Assembly (NCBI RefSeq): GCF_902499335.1
Contig: NZ_CABVQK010000001.1
Location: 806,001-870,000, forward strand
Source of the DNA: Burkholderia lata
GTDB taxonomy: Bacteria; Pseudomonadota; Gammaproteobacteria; Burkholderiales; Burkholderiaceae
Reading direction: 5' to 3'
DNA: 64,000 nt
Below are positions 53,066 through 62,636 of the stretch, piece after piece; positions within the stretch are counted from its first letter, which is position 1; every line of letters begins with the position of its first letter. The notes under the pieces are model-generated. The model was not told the origin of the DNA. It searched no databases and saw nothing but the letters and a program-made list of their open reading frames with translations. Position numbers and translations under genes: made by a program.

Positions 53066-53533
53066 TCACTTTGCGTTCGGTTCCTTCCAGCGCCGGTAGA
53101 CGTCGATCGCGTCGCCGTGCTTCTGCTGCACCATCGGCAGCCGGCGTTCGCCGATCGGCTTCGCATATTCGGCGTAGAACGTGTCGAGCTCGAAATACTT
53201 GCGGTTATCGCGGTAGAACGGCGCGTAGTCCTCGCGCGTCGTGATGTAGATCACACGCTTCGGGCTGCAGTAGTACAGCGAACCGAGACACATCGGGCAC
53301 GGGCTCGCGAGGATATAGATCTCGCAGTCGGTCAGGTGCTCGGTGCCGAGCTTGCGGCATGCGTCGCGCACCGCGAGGATCTCGGCATGCGCGGTCGGGT
53401 CGCTGGTCTGCGCGACGAGGTTCGGGCTCTCCGCGACGATCTCGCCGTCGCGGACGATTACCGTCGCGAACGGGCGGCCGCCCTCCTCCACGTTCTTCAT
53501 CGCAAGATCGATCGTGCGTTTCACAAAATCCAT
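53066..53533 (-). CDS. Nucleoside deaminase-like protein
   Basis: A 155-residue zinc deaminase of the cytidine/deoxycytidylate fold, closest to guanine deaminase/tRNA-adenosine deaminase types. Zinc motifs are THAEILAV (His, catalytic Glu) and SPCPMCLGSLYY. The C-terminal part (YAPFYRDNRKYFELDTFYAEY) is typical of the group that includes Bacillus-type guanine deaminase. It is last in a cynT-cynS operon, where it is not usual; it may deaminate a cyanate- or guanidine-related compound or be a passenger. Confidence 0.85.
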   Translation of the reverse strand: MDFVKRTIDLAMKNVEEGGRPFATVIVRDGEIVAESPNLVAQTSDPTAHAEILAVRDACRKLGTEHLTDCEIYILASPCPMCLGSLYYCSPKRVIYITTREDYAPFYRDNRKYFELDTFYAEYAKPIGERRLPMVQQKHGDAIDVYRRWKEPNAK

Positions 53534-53640
53534 GGCTGCGTCCTCGTCGAAACGGAATGGCGGGAACGTGCGCCGGCCAGCGGCCGGTGCACGTCGGGCG
53601 GAAAGCTGTGCGGCACCGCTGCCGCGGCGCCGCGCCGGCG

Positions 53641-54111
53641 TCAGAACGGCTTGGTCGGCAGGTACTTGCCGTCGAGCGTGATCACCGCGCGCGAACCGCC
53701 TTCGGGATCGTCGACCTTCTTCACGTCGAGCCGGAAATTGATCGCGCTGATGATGCCGTCGCCGAACTTCTCGTGAACGAGCGCCTTCAGCGTCGTGCCG
53801 TACACCTGAAGCATTTCGTAGAAGCGGTAAATGGTCGGATCGGTCGGCACGCGATCGTCGATGCTGCCGCGCAGCGGGATCGACTGCAGCAGCAGCACTG
53901 CATCGTCGTCGAGGCCGAGCTTGTCGGCGACGCAGCGTGCCGCTTCCGCCGGCAGCGCATGCTGGCCGAGCAGCGCGGCCGTCACGAACGCTTCGCTCAG
54001 GCCCGTACCTTCGGTGAGCTGCGCGAACGACAGGTTCTTGCGCGCCTTCGCGAGCACGACGGTTTCGGCAAGCGCGTGGCGGGCAGTCTGGGTGTGCTGG
54101 GACTGGATCAT
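53641..54111 (-). CDS. cynS: Cyanase
   Basis: A 156-residue cyanate hydratase that converts cyanate plus bicarbonate to ammonia and carbon dioxide. The active-site residues fall at exactly the known positions, R96 and E99 (YRFYEMLQ) and S122 (DGIISAINF). The N-terminal HTH-like domain is present. Length equals that of E. coli CynS. It lies 30 bases after cynT. Confidence 0.97.
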   Translation of the reverse strand: MIQSQHTQTARHALAETVVLAKARKNLSFAQLTEGTGLSEAFVTAALLGQHALPAEAARCVADKLGLDDDAVLLLQSIPLRGSIDDRVPTDPTIYRFYEMLQVYGTTLKALVHEKFGDGIISAINFRLDVKKVDDPEGGSRAVITLDGKYLPTKPF

Positions 54112-54141
54112 GGCAATTCCTCGTGGTTGGGTTGGGGCGAT

Positions 54142-54801
54142 TCAGGCCGCGACGGGAAGCGTCGCGGGTGTGGCGCGGACCTCGGGATGGTCCGCCAGGG
54201 AGACGAACCGGCCGCTCGCGCCGTCGTAGGCGTCGATGCAGCCCGATTCGATGTCGTAGATCCAGCCGTGCAGCGCGAGCCGCCCTTCTTCGAGCGCAAG
54301 CCGCACGGCAGGGTGCGTCTTCAGGTTCGCGAGTTGTGCGACGACGTTCTCGCGCACCATCGAGTCGATCCGCTCGCGTTCGCTTCGATGCGTGCGCGCC
54401 TCGTTCACGACGCGCGCCGAATCGGCGTAGCGCAACCAGTGACCGACGGCCGGCATGTGGTCCATGCACTGGCAGGTGGCGATCGCGGTCATCGCGCCGC
54501 AATCGGAATGGCCGCAGATCACGACGTCGGTCACGCGCAGCGCGGCCACTGCGTATTCGACCGACGCCGACACGCCGCCCGGCTCGGGGCCGTACGACGG
54601 CACGATGTTGCCGGCATTGCGGATCACGAACAGGTCGCCCGGTTCGCGCTGCGTGACGAGTTCGGGCACGAGCCGGCTGTCCGAGCACGAGATGAACAGC
54701 GCACGCGGATTCTGGCTGCGCGCAAGATCGCGGAACAGCGCGGCGCGTTCCGGATAGGCGTCGCGCTGGAACTTCAGGAAGCCTTCGATGATGTCCTTCA
54801 T
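54142..54801 (-). CDS. cynT: Beta-carbonic anhydrase of the cyanate operon
   Basis: A 219-residue beta-class carbonic anhydrase. The zinc ligands are in SCSDSRLVP and [11 protein letters not shown]. It keeps bicarbonate available while cyanase consumes it. The start at 54801 follows GGAGAAC; the longer frame runs into the cynR promoter. First gene of the operon, divergent from cynR. Confidence 0.94.
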   Translation of the reverse strand: MKDIIEGFLKFQRDAYPERAALFRDLARSQNPRALFISCSDSRLVPELVTQREPGDLFVIRNAGNIVPSYGPEPGGVSASVEYAVAALRVTDVVICGHSDCGAMTAIATCQCMDHMPAVGHWLRYADSARVVNEARTHRSERERIDSMVRENVVAQLANLKTHPAVRLALEEGRLALHGWIYDIESGCIDAYDGASGRFVSLADHPEVRATPATLPVAA

Positions 54802-54889
54802 CGTGTGTTCTCCGGTGTGGGTGAAATCGATGAAGGGCAGGTTACGCCGGACTTCCAATAACGTAAAAGACTGATTTATGATCTAGTGG

Positions 54890-54904
54890 ATAAGCAGGAC
54901 TTAT
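54890..54904. promoter_or_regulatory. CynR-type LysR box
   Basis: A perfect palindrome ATAAG-CAGGA-CTTAT that includes the T-N11-A pattern of LysR regulators. It lies in the cynR/cynT intergenic region and ends ten bases before the cynR start, fit for autoregulation and divergent control. Confidence 0.65.
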
Positions 54905-54914
54905 AGGAACCGCC

Positions 54915-55847
54915 ATGCTGCTACGCCATATCCACTACTTCCTGGCCGTCGCCGAGCACCGCAGCTTCACGCGCGCGGCCGCCGCGTTGCACGTGTCGCA
55001 GCCCGCGCTGTCCCAGCAGATTCGCCAGCTCGAGGAGACGCTCGGCGCGCAACTGTTCGACCGCACCGGGCGCGTGACGCGACTGACCGACGCCGGCGAC
55101 GTGTATTTCCGCTATGCGCGGCAGGCGCTGCACGATCTCGCGGAAGGCCGGCGCGCGATTCACGACGTGCAGGATCTGAGCCGCGGCTCGCTGCGGATCG
55201 CGGTCACGCCGACCTTCACGAGCTATCTCGTCGGGCCGCTCGTCGAGGCGTTTCACGGCCGCTATCCGGATGTATCGCTGTCGGTGCGGGAGATGTCGCA
55301 GGAACGCATCGAGGCGCTGCTCGTCGACGACGAGCTCGATGTCGGTATCGCGTTCGAGGAAGTGCAGACGGCGGATATCGAAGCGCAAACGCTGCTGGTC
55401 GAAACGCTCGCGCTCGTCGTGAACCGCGAGCATGCGTTCGCCGGGAAGCGCAAGGCCGGCCTGCGCGCACTGCACGACGCGCCGCTCGTGCTGCTCACGG
55501 CCGAGTTCGCGACACGCGTGCAGATCGACCGCTATTTCCGCGAGCACGACGTGCAGCCACGCGTGCTGATGGAAGCGAATTCGCTGGGGGCGGTGATCGA
55601 GATCGTGCGCCGCACGAATCTCGCGACGCTGCTGCCCGCGACGATCGCGACCGGGCACGACGATCTCGTCGCCGTCGCGCTCGATCCGGCCGTCCTGCGG
55701 CGCACGGCCGTGCTGCTGCAGCGCAAGGGGGCGTACCGGAGCGCAGCTGCGCGCGCGTTCGTCGAACTGGCGCTCGCGCAGCAGGCGGGGAAAGGGAAAA
55801 AGGAAGGCGAACCACGCCCGGCACGTTCGAGGACGGCCGGGCAATGA
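54915..55847 (+). CDS. cynR: LysR-family regulator of cyanate genes
   Basis: A 310-residue regulator. The N-terminal HTH is [23 protein letters not shown]; the sensor domain starts [21 protein letters not shown], as in CynR. It is divergent from cynTS with a fitting palindrome between, so identity is well supported by context. The last 20 residues are a charged tail ([15 protein letters not shown]). Confidence 0.9.
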   Translation: MLLRHIHYFLAVAEHRSFTRAAAALHVSQPALSQQIRQLEETLGAQLFDRTGRVTRLTDAGDVYFRYARQALHDLAEGRRAIHDVQDLSRGSLRIAVTPTFTSYLVGPLVEAFHGRYPDVSLSVREMSQERIEALLVDDELDVGIAFEEVQTADIEAQTLLVETLALVVNREHAFAGKRKAGLRALHDAPLVLLTAEFATRVQIDRYFREHDVQPRVLMEANSLGAVIEIVRRTNLATLLPATIATGHDDLVAVALDPAVLRRTAVLLQRKGAYRSAAARAFVELALAQQAGKGKKEGEPRPARSRTAGQ

Positions 55848-55884
55848 ACGCCAGCGGTGCCCCGGACCGGGGCAGGAACTCGCG

Positions 55885-56088
55885 TCAGTTGTACCCGAGA
55901 ATCGCCACCGCCGCGACGTCCGGCCGGTCGATCGTATTCCCGACGAGCGACGTCATCGGCTCCTGCAGCACGGCCTGATACGACGTCACGCGCGCTTCGT
56001 CGGGCACACCCGCGTCATCCGGTGCCGGTTCGTCGAACGCGGCATCGAAACCGCTGTAAAACCCCGGTTGCTTCTGCGAAAAAGTCAT
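55885..56088 (-). CDS. Small acidic protein of unknown function
   Basis: A 67-residue protein with a strong ribosome site (AAAGGAG) before the ATG at 56088. It starts MTFSQKQPGFYSGFDAAFDE, is very acidic, and ends DVAAVAILGYN. It has no signal peptide or span. I know no family. It lies 34 bases after the DUF3422 gene on the same strand and may be its operon partner. A peptide precursor is conceivable but no modifying enzyme is near. Confidence 0.5.
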   Translation of the reverse strand: MTFSQKQPGFYSGFDAAFDEPAPDDAGVPDEARVTSYQAVLQEPMTSLVGNTIDRPDVAAVAILGYN

Positions 56089-56122
56089 CTCCACTCCTTT
56101 ACCTGATCATGTTTTAGATGTT

Positions 56123-57442
56123 CTAACCGACTTGCTTCAATGCCGCCGCATGCACCGGCGTGCCGTCATGCGCGGCCTCCGATCGTGCCAGCTGCGCACG
56201 CGTGCGCCGCGTGATGTGAATCACCGCGAACACGACCGGCGCGATCAGCAGGCCTTCCGCCAGTTCGGGATCGACCGGCAGGTTCATCACGTGCAGCGCC
56301 TTGAACGCCGCCGTCGCGAGCGACAGCACGTAGTACGAAATGGCCGCCACCGACAGCCCTTCGACCGCGTGCTGCAGATGAAGCTGATTGCGCGCGGTGC
56401 GCTCCATGCCCGCCAGCAGGCGCGTCACGTCCTTTTCCTGCGCGAGGTTCACGCGCGTGCGCAGCAGGTCGACCGCCCGCGCGATCCGTGCGGCGATCTG
56501 CTCGTGGCGCGCCCATACGCTGCGGCAGGTTTCCATCGCGGGCGCAAAGCGCCGCTCCATGAATTCGGCGATCGTCGGCATTCCTTCGATGCGCTCCTCG
56601 CGCAGCTCGTGGATACGCGCCAGCACGAGCTTTTCGTACGCCCGCGACGCGCTGAAGCGCGCGCCCGATCCCGACAGCGATTCGACCCGCACCGCGAGAT
56701 GCGTGAGCTTGACGAGCAGCGCCGTATCGTCGCCGTCCGCGCCGCTCGCGTCCATCCGCTGCATCAACGCGTGCAGCGCCGCGTGGATCTCGTCGAGCTC
56801 GCGGCTCATCCGGCGCGCGACGGGCAGCGCCAGCAGCGCCATCATCCGGTACGTTTCGATTTCATACAGGCGCTGCAGCAGCCGGCCGCCCTGCTCCTCG
56901 CGGAAATCCTCGTCGACGACGAGAAAGCGCATGAAGCCGTCGTCGCGCACGTGCCAGTCGCAGAACACCTTGCCGCCGCCGAGCACGTTGCTGCCCACGA
57001 GCGCGGGGCCGTCGATCCAGCGGCGCAGGTCGCCGCAGACGAGCCGCGCTGCATCGCCGGTCAGCAGTTCCATGCGCACCGCGACGAAACGGATGCCGGC
57101 CAGCCGCGCGAACCACGCGGCCGGAATGCCTTCGATCGCGAGATCGTCGAAATAGCCGGTGTCGCGACGCGGCGCGACGAACGTGAAGGTCGAGAATTCG
57201 GTATGGCGCTCCCACTTCAGGTGCCAGCCGCTCGGCGACTGCACCGCATAGTGTGTCGCGCCTTCGTGCGGCGCGGGGATGCCGGTATCGCGGCACAGCG
57301 CGTGCAGCAGCGTTTCGTGGATGTCGGGCTGGCCGTCCGCATAGATCGCGTAATGCGTGAGCGACACGGCTTCGGCGAGCCGCAGGAACGGCCGGGCATG
57401 CAATTCCGCGGCCAGTGCGGCGCGCAACGGATGGTCCATCAT
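56123..57442 (-). CDS. DUF3422 membrane protein
   Basis: A 439-residue protein. The large N-terminal soluble part (HPLRAALAAELHARPFLRLAEA) is typical of DUF3422. Two membrane spans are near the C-terminus (LSVAAISYYVLSLATAAFKAL and EGLLIAPVVFAVIHI). The function is unknown, although the family is widespread in proteobacteria. It is divergent from a LysR gene with 161 bases between. A second in-frame ATG follows directly. Confidence 0.85.
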   Translation of the reverse strand: MMDHPLRAALAAELHARPFLRLAEAVSLTHYAIYADGQPDIHETLLHALCRDTGIPAPHEGATHYAVQSPSGWHLKWERHTEFSTFTFVAPRRDTGYFDDLAIEGIPAAWFARLAGIRFVAVRMELLTGDAARLVCGDLRRWIDGPALVGSNVLGGGKVFCDWHVRDDGFMRFLVVDEDFREEQGGRLLQRLYEIETYRMMALLALPVARRMSRELDEIHAALHALMQRMDASGADGDDTALLVKLTHLAVRVESLSGSGARFSASRAYEKLVLARIHELREERIEGMPTIAEFMERRFAPAMETCRSVWARHEQIAARIARAVDLLRTRVNLAQEKDVTRLLAGMERTARNQLHLQHAVEGLSVAAISYYVLSLATAAFKALHVMNLPVDPELAEGLLIAPVVFAVIHITRRTRAQLARSEAAHDGTPVHAAALKQVG

Positions 57443-57603
57443 CGATACACCACGCTTTCCTGTTCAGTCCTGCACGCCGGATCGACCGGCCCGAACGCCG
57501 CGCCACCCTCGGGCGAAACGTCAGCGTGATCGCACTATGGCAGACACACAGCAACAATAAAAACGCATAATGCTGATCGTTACGTTCAGTTTTCCTGATA
57601 CCC

Positions 57604-58479
57604 ATGAAGATGCTCGATCACGACGTGCTGGCCACCGTCGTCGCCGTCGCGGAAACCGGCAACATGACCCGCGCCGCCGAGGCCGTGAACCGCTCGCAGT
57701 CGGCCGTCAGCATGCAGATCAAGAGCCTGGAAGACGCGATCGGCCGGCCGCTGTTCGTGCGCAAGCCGCGCAGCATCGTGCTGACGCGCGAAGGCGAGGT
57801 GCTGCTGGGATTCGCCAGACGAATGCTGGCGCTGCGCGACGAGGCCTGGGCGGCCGTGGTACGGCCGGAAGTGACCGGCAAGGTCGTGATCGGCGTGCCG
57901 GACGACTATGCGTCGTCGCTGCTGCCGTCGGTCCTCAAGAAATTCTCGGCGACCTACCCGAAAGTCGAGATCCAGGTGATGGGGCTGCCGAGCAGCGCGC
58001 TCGCGCCGCTGATCAAGGACGGCACCGTCGATCTCGTGTGCGGCACGCGCATCAAGGGGCTGTCCGGCGACTTCATCCGCCACGAGCCGATGGCGTGGGC
58101 CGCGATGACGAACGGGCCACGCGTGTGGGAAGAGCGGCCGCTGCCGATCGCGGTGTTCATGCCGGGCAGCGTCGCGCGCGAGAACGCGATCCGCAGCCTG
58201 GAGCGCGCGAAGGTACCGTACCGCACCTCCTATGAAAGCCCGAGCCTGCTGGGGCTGCTCAGCATGGTCGAGGCCGGCCTCGCGGTCGCGCCGCTCGCGC
58301 GCTGCGCGATTCCCGCGCAACTGTCGATGCTCGGCCGCACGCACGGGCTGCCCGACCTGCCGCCGCTCGAGCTGATCCTCGCGCGCAGCACGAAATCGAA
58401 ACGGCCGCCGTGCGACTTTCTCGCGGAACAGCTGATGGAAGACCTGCAGCGGCAGACCGGGCAAACCGGCGACGCGTGA
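57604..58479 (+). CDS. LysR-family regulator
   Basis: A 291-residue regulator with HTH (MTRAAEAVNRSQSAVSMQIKSLE) and sensor domain (TGKVVIGVPDDYASSLLPSVL, VDLVCGTRIKGL). This pattern (VGVPDDY) is common in LysR proteins near DUF3422 or unknown genes. It is likely to control the divergent DUF3422 gene. It is convergent with the next gene, with no gap. Confidence 0.9.
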   Translation: MKMLDHDVLATVVAVAETGNMTRAAEAVNRSQSAVSMQIKSLEDAIGRPLFVRKPRSIVLTREGEVLLGFARRMLALRDEAWAAVVRPEVTGKVVIGVPDDYASSLLPSVLKKFSATYPKVEIQVMGLPSSALAPLIKDGTVDLVCGTRIKGLSGDFIRHEPMAWAAMTNGPRVWEERPLPIAVFMPGSVARENAIRSLERAKVPYRTSYESPSLLGLLSMVEAGLAVAPLARCAIPAQLSMLGRTHGLPDLPPLELILARSTKSKRPPCDFLAEQLMEDLQRQTGQTGDA

Positions 58480-59040
58480 TCAGCGCATCGCGCCGAACCC
58501 GGCCGCGCCCAGCGCCGCGTTGACGTTCGCGGCCACCGCATCGACGAGCGCTTCGAGCGTATCGCCGCGCACCTGCGCGTGTTCCGGTGCGAGGTGCTCG
58601 GTGCGTTGCCAGCCCCACTGCGCACCCGACGCGACCGACAGCGTCGCGCCGAACCGGTTGCCGTGGCGCAGGCCGAAGGTGCTCACGCGCCGCCCGGCCA
58701 CATAGTCCTGTTCGGGCAGACAGAGCCGGATCTCGACCGCGACCTGGTCGCGATCGTTGACGCGCGCGGCCGGGCTCACCGTCGCGGCGAACACCTTGCC
58801 GATCCGCCAGGTCACGCAGGTTTCCCACGCCGCGAGCGGCCCGCCGTCCGCGTCGACCCGCTCGGTGTCGACCGACCACTGATGCCTGTCGGGCACGACG
58901 ATCGCCTGATGCAGCAGCACTTCGGCCACGCGCACCGTCGTCACGAGCTGACGCGCGAGCTGCTGGCCCGACGGCAGCGACGCCGTCCGTACGCGACGGT
59001 TTGCCGGCCGAGCGACCGGCACTTCTTCCGCGAGGTACAT
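58480..59040 (-). CDS. Hypothetical protein
   Basis: A 186-residue soluble protein without recognisable domain. The start at 59040 (MYLAEEVPVARPANRRV) has GGAGT upstream. The sequence alternates strands (CVTWRIGKVFAATVSPAAR and DQVAVEIRLCLPEQDYV), suggesting a beta-rich fold. It touches the LysR stop on the other strand and follows another unknown gene by 140 bases. Confidence 0.55.
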   Translation of the reverse strand: MYLAEEVPVARPANRRVRTASLPSGQQLARQLVTTVRVAEVLLHQAIVVPDRHQWSVDTERVDADGGPLAAWETCVTWRIGKVFAATVSPAARVNDRDQVAVEIRLCLPEQDYVAGRRVSTFGLRHGNRFGATLSVASGAQWGWQRTEHLAPEHAQVRGDTLEALVDAVAANVNAALGAAGFGAMR

Positions 59041-59180
59041 GGACACTCCGTATTCAGGATCGGCGCCGCGCACGCGGTGTCGCTCGCCTGTCCGCTATCC
59101 GAGGGCGGACGGCACGGCGACCGGCGATCGGGCGGCGGATCACACGACGCACAAGCGAACGGGCAACGCCCGCCGCCGCT

Positions 59181-59531
59181 TCACCGCGCCTTCGGCCCGA
59201 GACGCAAACGGCGCGCAACCGGCCCGATCACCGCATCGGCCTGCTGCGCGATCAGCATGTGCAGCGTGAAATCCAGGTCTTCCGGTGCGATGTCGAAGTG
59301 GACGTGAACCACGTCGCGCACGGCACGCGCGCTGACGACGTACACGCCGAGCGGGGAATGCAGCAGCGCCGCGAGGCGCGCGTGCGCGTGTTCGCCGGAA
59401 TCGGCCGTCAAGGTGACGGGCAACTGCAGGCGCGGGCGCGGCGGCGGGAACGGAATGACGTTGTTGCGTGCGCCGGCGCGCAACCGGCGGCCGGCGACAT
59501 CGAAGGCGGGAACGGGATGAATGAAGGTCAT
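59181..59531 (-). CDS. Hypothetical protein
   Basis: A 116-residue protein starting MTFIHPVPAFDVAGRRLRAG. The central part PFPPPRPRLQLPVTL is Pro-rich. The C-terminal half is a small alpha/beta unit (LGVYVVSARAVRDVVHVHFDI, then TLHMLIAQQADAVIG). No ribosome site is clear, and the frame is open upstream. It may form a pair with the next hypothetical gene. Confidence 0.45.
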   Translation of the reverse strand: MTFIHPVPAFDVAGRRLRAGARNNVIPFPPPRPRLQLPVTLTADSGEHAHARLAALLHSPLGVYVVSARAVRDVVHVHFDIAPEDLDFTLHMLIAQQADAVIGPVARRLRLGPKAR

Positions 59532-59754
59532 GGAGCGGACGGAAGCCGTCTCGGCTGTTCGACACATCCCCAGCTTAGAAGAGACCGCATAAACGTCGTG
59601 CAAAAAAACGCGCCGCCGATGCAAAAAACGGCATGGGGACACAACACGTCACCGGCCGGCGGCCGGCCTTGCTGTCGTCATGCGTGCGCGGCGGTTGTGC
59701 GCCACGGCTCGCGTCAACCTCGCCTGCGCTGCGTTCGCCCCTGCATTCGCTCCG

Positions 59755-60675
59755 TTACGCGGCGAACGCCTCGAGCGACGCGCGCCGCCGCTCGTCGACC
59801 ATCGATTCGATCAGCGACACCAGATCGTCGGTCAGCGGATCGCAGATGCCCGGCGAGCGATGCAGTTCGAGATCGGCCGCCGGCAGCGACGGAAAGCCGT
59901 CCGCCTCGTCGAGCACGCGCCAGTTCTCGGGCAGCGTGCAGCGATCGATCATCGTTACGGCCGCGCCGTGGTTCACCGCGATCTTGATGCCGGTCGGGCT
60001 CTGGCTCGTGTAGACGACATGAAACGACCGGTCGGCCGTCGCGAGCGCCTGCAGCCCGCGCTGCCGGTAGCAGCACGTTTCCGGGAACAGCGCGAGCGGC
60101 ACCGACGCATGGCTGTCGAGCGCGAAGTCGCGGTGCGCGGCCCACACGACGTCGTGCCGGCCGAGCACCCGCCCGCCCGCGCCGGGCCCATGCCGTACGA
60201 CGAGCGCCACGTCGAGCTCGCCGGCCTGCAGCCGTTCGAGCAGTTCGAGCGACATCCGGCAATGCACGTGCAGGCGCGCGCCCGGCCGCATCGCATAGAA
60301 CGACTTCAGCAGGTCGGGCAGCCACAGCTCCGCGTAGTCCTCGGGCAGCCCGAAGCGCACGACACCGCGGTCGCTGCTCGCCTGCTTCAGCGCGAGGATC
60401 GCGTCGTTCTGCACCTGGATGATCCGGCGCGCATGGATCAGGAAGTTCTCGCCGTCGCGCGACAGTTCGAGCCGCCGGCTGTTGCGCATGAACAGGTGCG
60501 TGTCGAGTCGCTCCTCGAGCGTGCGGATGCGCAGGCTGATCGTCGATTGCGTGCGATGCAGTTGCCGGGCCGCCGCGGTGAAGCCGCCGCTCTCGACCAC
60601 GGCGACGAATGCCCGGATCAGCTCCGGATCGAGCGAACTGAGCTTCGACCAATCGGGCTTTTGAATGGCAGCCAT
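59755..60675 (-). CDS. LysR-family regulator
   Basis: A 306-residue regulator with HTH (FTAAARQLHRTQSTISLRIRTLE) and sensor domain (VVRFGLPEDYAELWLPDLL, VALVVRHGPGAGG). It is divergent from the fae operon with 326 bases between and is the likely regulator of it. The start at 60675 gives MAAIQKPDWSKLSSL; the upstream extension has no support. Confidence 0.88.
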   Translation of the reverse strand: MAAIQKPDWSKLSSLDPELIRAFVAVVESGGFTAAARQLHRTQSTISLRIRTLEERLDTHLFMRNSRRLELSRDGENFLIHARRIIQVQNDAILALKQASSDRGVVRFGLPEDYAELWLPDLLKSFYAMRPGARLHVHCRMSLELLERLQAGELDVALVVRHGPGAGGRVLGRHDVVWAAHRDFALDSHASVPLALFPETCCYRQRGLQALATADRSFHVVYTSQSPTGIKIAVNHGAAVTMIDRCTLPENWRVLDEADGFPSLPAADLELHRSPGICDPLTDDLVSLIESMVDERRRASLEAFAA

Positions 60676-61001
60676 CGAAATTACTCGCTTTCGAAAAAAG
60701 AAGGGAAGACGAAAGATAGGGCTCGGAGTACGCCGATTGTTGTCCAGATGCGCCCGGCCCTCCAACCCCTGCCCGGGTATGACAAACCCGGAGCCGGTAC
60801 GCGAATGTCCGCCCGCCGATCCCGCCCCGCCCGCCGTCACGACATCGGCCGAGGCCCGCGCGGCGGGCGCCCGCGAGCCGGACCCAGGGCTTTCCCGGAG
60901 ACGACGAAAACTCATAGCCCGATCAGAAAACATCGATTCACCGGCCGTGCCGCGGCCCACCACAATCGCCTCACACCCAACTTCAACGACGAGACACCGC
61001 A
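60676..61001. other. Intergenic region between LysR and fae
   Basis: This region should contain the divergent promoters. I see no clear palindrome or ORF; LysR-type T-N11-A patterns are too weak to place. Confidence 0.35.
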
Positions 61002-61526
61002 ATGACCGCATCCCAACCCAGGCAGCTTTACATCGGCGAAGGCTTCGAAGGCCCCGGCGTCAACCTCGCGCACATCAACGTGCTGGTCGGCCCGCGCAAC
61101 GGCCCGGCGGGCCAGGCATTCGCCACCGCACTCGCGACGCCGTCGGCCGGCCACGCGCCGTTCGTCGTGATCGCGCAGCCGGGCGTGCCGACCAAGCCGC
61201 TCACGCTCTATGTAAACAAGGCGCAGATCGCCAACGATTTCCATGGCAATGCCACGTGGGGCGCATCGCAGGCCGGCATCGCGAAGGCCGTGGCCGAAGC
61301 GCTCGAGAACGGCACGCTGCCGCCCGAAGCGGAGAACGACTGGGTCGTCGTGTCGGCGAACTGGGTGAACCCGCAGACCGACGATCTCGACGCCGTGTTC
61401 GAGAACAACTATCGCGCGTGCCGCAGCGCGATCGTCGCCGCGATGGAAGGGCTGCCGCATCGCGACGCCGTATTCGCCGCCGCGCGCGACGTGTCGAACC
61501 CGTTCTACACCCCGAAGAAAAACTGA
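61002..61526 (+). CDS. fae: Formaldehyde-activating enzyme family protein
   Basis: A 174-residue Fae-family protein. In methylotrophs Fae joins formaldehyde to tetrahydromethanopterin. The catalytic histidine corresponds to H24 in NLAHINVLVG (His17 in Methylorubrum). YVNKAQIANDFHGNATWGASQAGIAKAVAEAL is the family core, and the C-terminus NPFYTPKK is typical. No other H4MPT-pathway gene is in the window. It leads an operon with an aldo/keto reductase and an aldehyde dehydrogenase, so it may capture another small aldehyde. Confidence 0.9.
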   Translation: MTASQPRQLYIGEGFEGPGVNLAHINVLVGPRNGPAGQAFATALATPSAGHAPFVVIAQPGVPTKPLTLYVNKAQIANDFHGNATWGASQAGIAKAVAEALENGTLPPEAENDWVVVSANWVNPQTDDLDAVFENNYRACRSAIVAAMEGLPHRDAVFAAARDVSNPFYTPKKN

Positions 61527-61567
61527 CGACGACAAGCGGCCGACACAAGGCCGCACCTGGAGGAAAC

Positions 61568-62590
61568 ATGGAATACGTCCGCCTCGGCCAGTCCGGCCTG
61601 AAGGTGTCCCGCCTGTGTCTCGGCACGATGAACATGGGCACCCCTGAATGGAAGCCCTGGATCTTCGACGAAGCGCAGAGCGAGCCGATCGTGCGCCGCG
61701 CGCTCGACGCCGGCGTCAACTTCATCGATCTCGCGGATTTCTATTCGACGGGCGTCGGCGAGGAAGTGGTCGGCCGCATCCTGAAGCGCAACGCGCGCCG
61801 CGAGGAGCTCGTCGTGACGACCAAGGTCGGCTACGACATGGGCAGCTATCCGAACGCGGGCGGCCATTCGCGCAAGCATGTGCTCGACGGCATCGACGGG
61901 TCGCTGAAGCGGCTCGGGATGGATTACGTCGACATCTTCATGCTGCACTTCTTCGACGTGAACACGCCCGTCGAGGAAACGATGAGCGCGATGCACGACA
62001 TCGTGCGCGCGGGCAAGGCGCGCTATATCGGCGTATCGACGATGTACACGTGGCAGTTCGCGAAGATCATGCAGGCCTGCGAACGAAACGGCTGGGACAA
62101 GCCGATCAACATGCAGCTGCAGCTGAACCTCGCGTATCGCGAGGAAGAGCGCGAGATGGTGCCGTACTGCATCGACCAGGGCGTCGGCGTATCGGTGTTC
62201 AGCCCGCTCGCGCGCGGCCTGCTCACTTGCGAGCCGCAATCGACGCGCAACCAGACCGACTTCTTCACCGCGCAGATGTATGGCGATGCGTCTTCGCTCG
62301 CGATCGCGGAATCGGTCGCGAAGGTCGCGAAGCGCCGCGGCGTGCCGCCCGCGCAGATCGCGCAGGCGTGGGTGCTGAGCCGCCCCGGCATCGCGAGCAT
62401 GCTGGTCGGCGCGGATTCCGTCGCGCAGTTCGACAGCGCGCTCGGCGCGCTCGAAACGCAGCTCACCGAAGAAGAGCTGCACGAGCTGGAACGCAACTAC
62501 ACGCCGTGCGACCTGATCAACGACTACACGGCCGGCAAGCGCATCGCGCGCGAGTCGCGTCCGGCGCAGGGCAGTTTCGCGACGGACTGA
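61568..62590 (+). CDS. Aldo/keto reductase
   Basis: A 340-residue TIM-barrel oxidoreductase. The catalytic tetrad is visible: D54 and Y59 (FIDLADFYS), the Lys in TTKVGYDM and the His in FMLHFFDV. The N-terminus YVRLGQSGLKVSRLCLGTMNMG is the family signature. It belongs to the larger YajO/Tas-like branch. TGGAGG precedes the start. It is 41 bases after fae. Confidence 0.9.
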   Translation: MEYVRLGQSGLKVSRLCLGTMNMGTPEWKPWIFDEAQSEPIVRRALDAGVNFIDLADFYSTGVGEEVVGRILKRNARREELVVTTKVGYDMGSYPNAGGHSRKHVLDGIDGSLKRLGMDYVDIFMLHFFDVNTPVEETMSAMHDIVRAGKARYIGVSTMYTWQFAKIMQACERNGWDKPINMQLQLNLAYREEEREMVPYCIDQGVGVSVFSPLARGLLTCEPQSTRNQTDFFTAQMYGDASSLAIAESVAKVAKRRGVPPAQIAQAWVLSRPGIASMLVGADSVAQFDSALGALETQLTEEELHELERNYTPCDLINDYTAGKRIARESRPAQGSFATD

Positions 62591-62636
62591 AGGACCGACG
62601 CACTGAAGCTCCGAGGCATTGAAGGAACGACACACA

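Noticed and set aside
54841..54914. cynT start at 54858 giving a longer protein
   Set aside because: It would extend into the region needed for the divergent promoters, and the start at 54801 has a good ribosome site.
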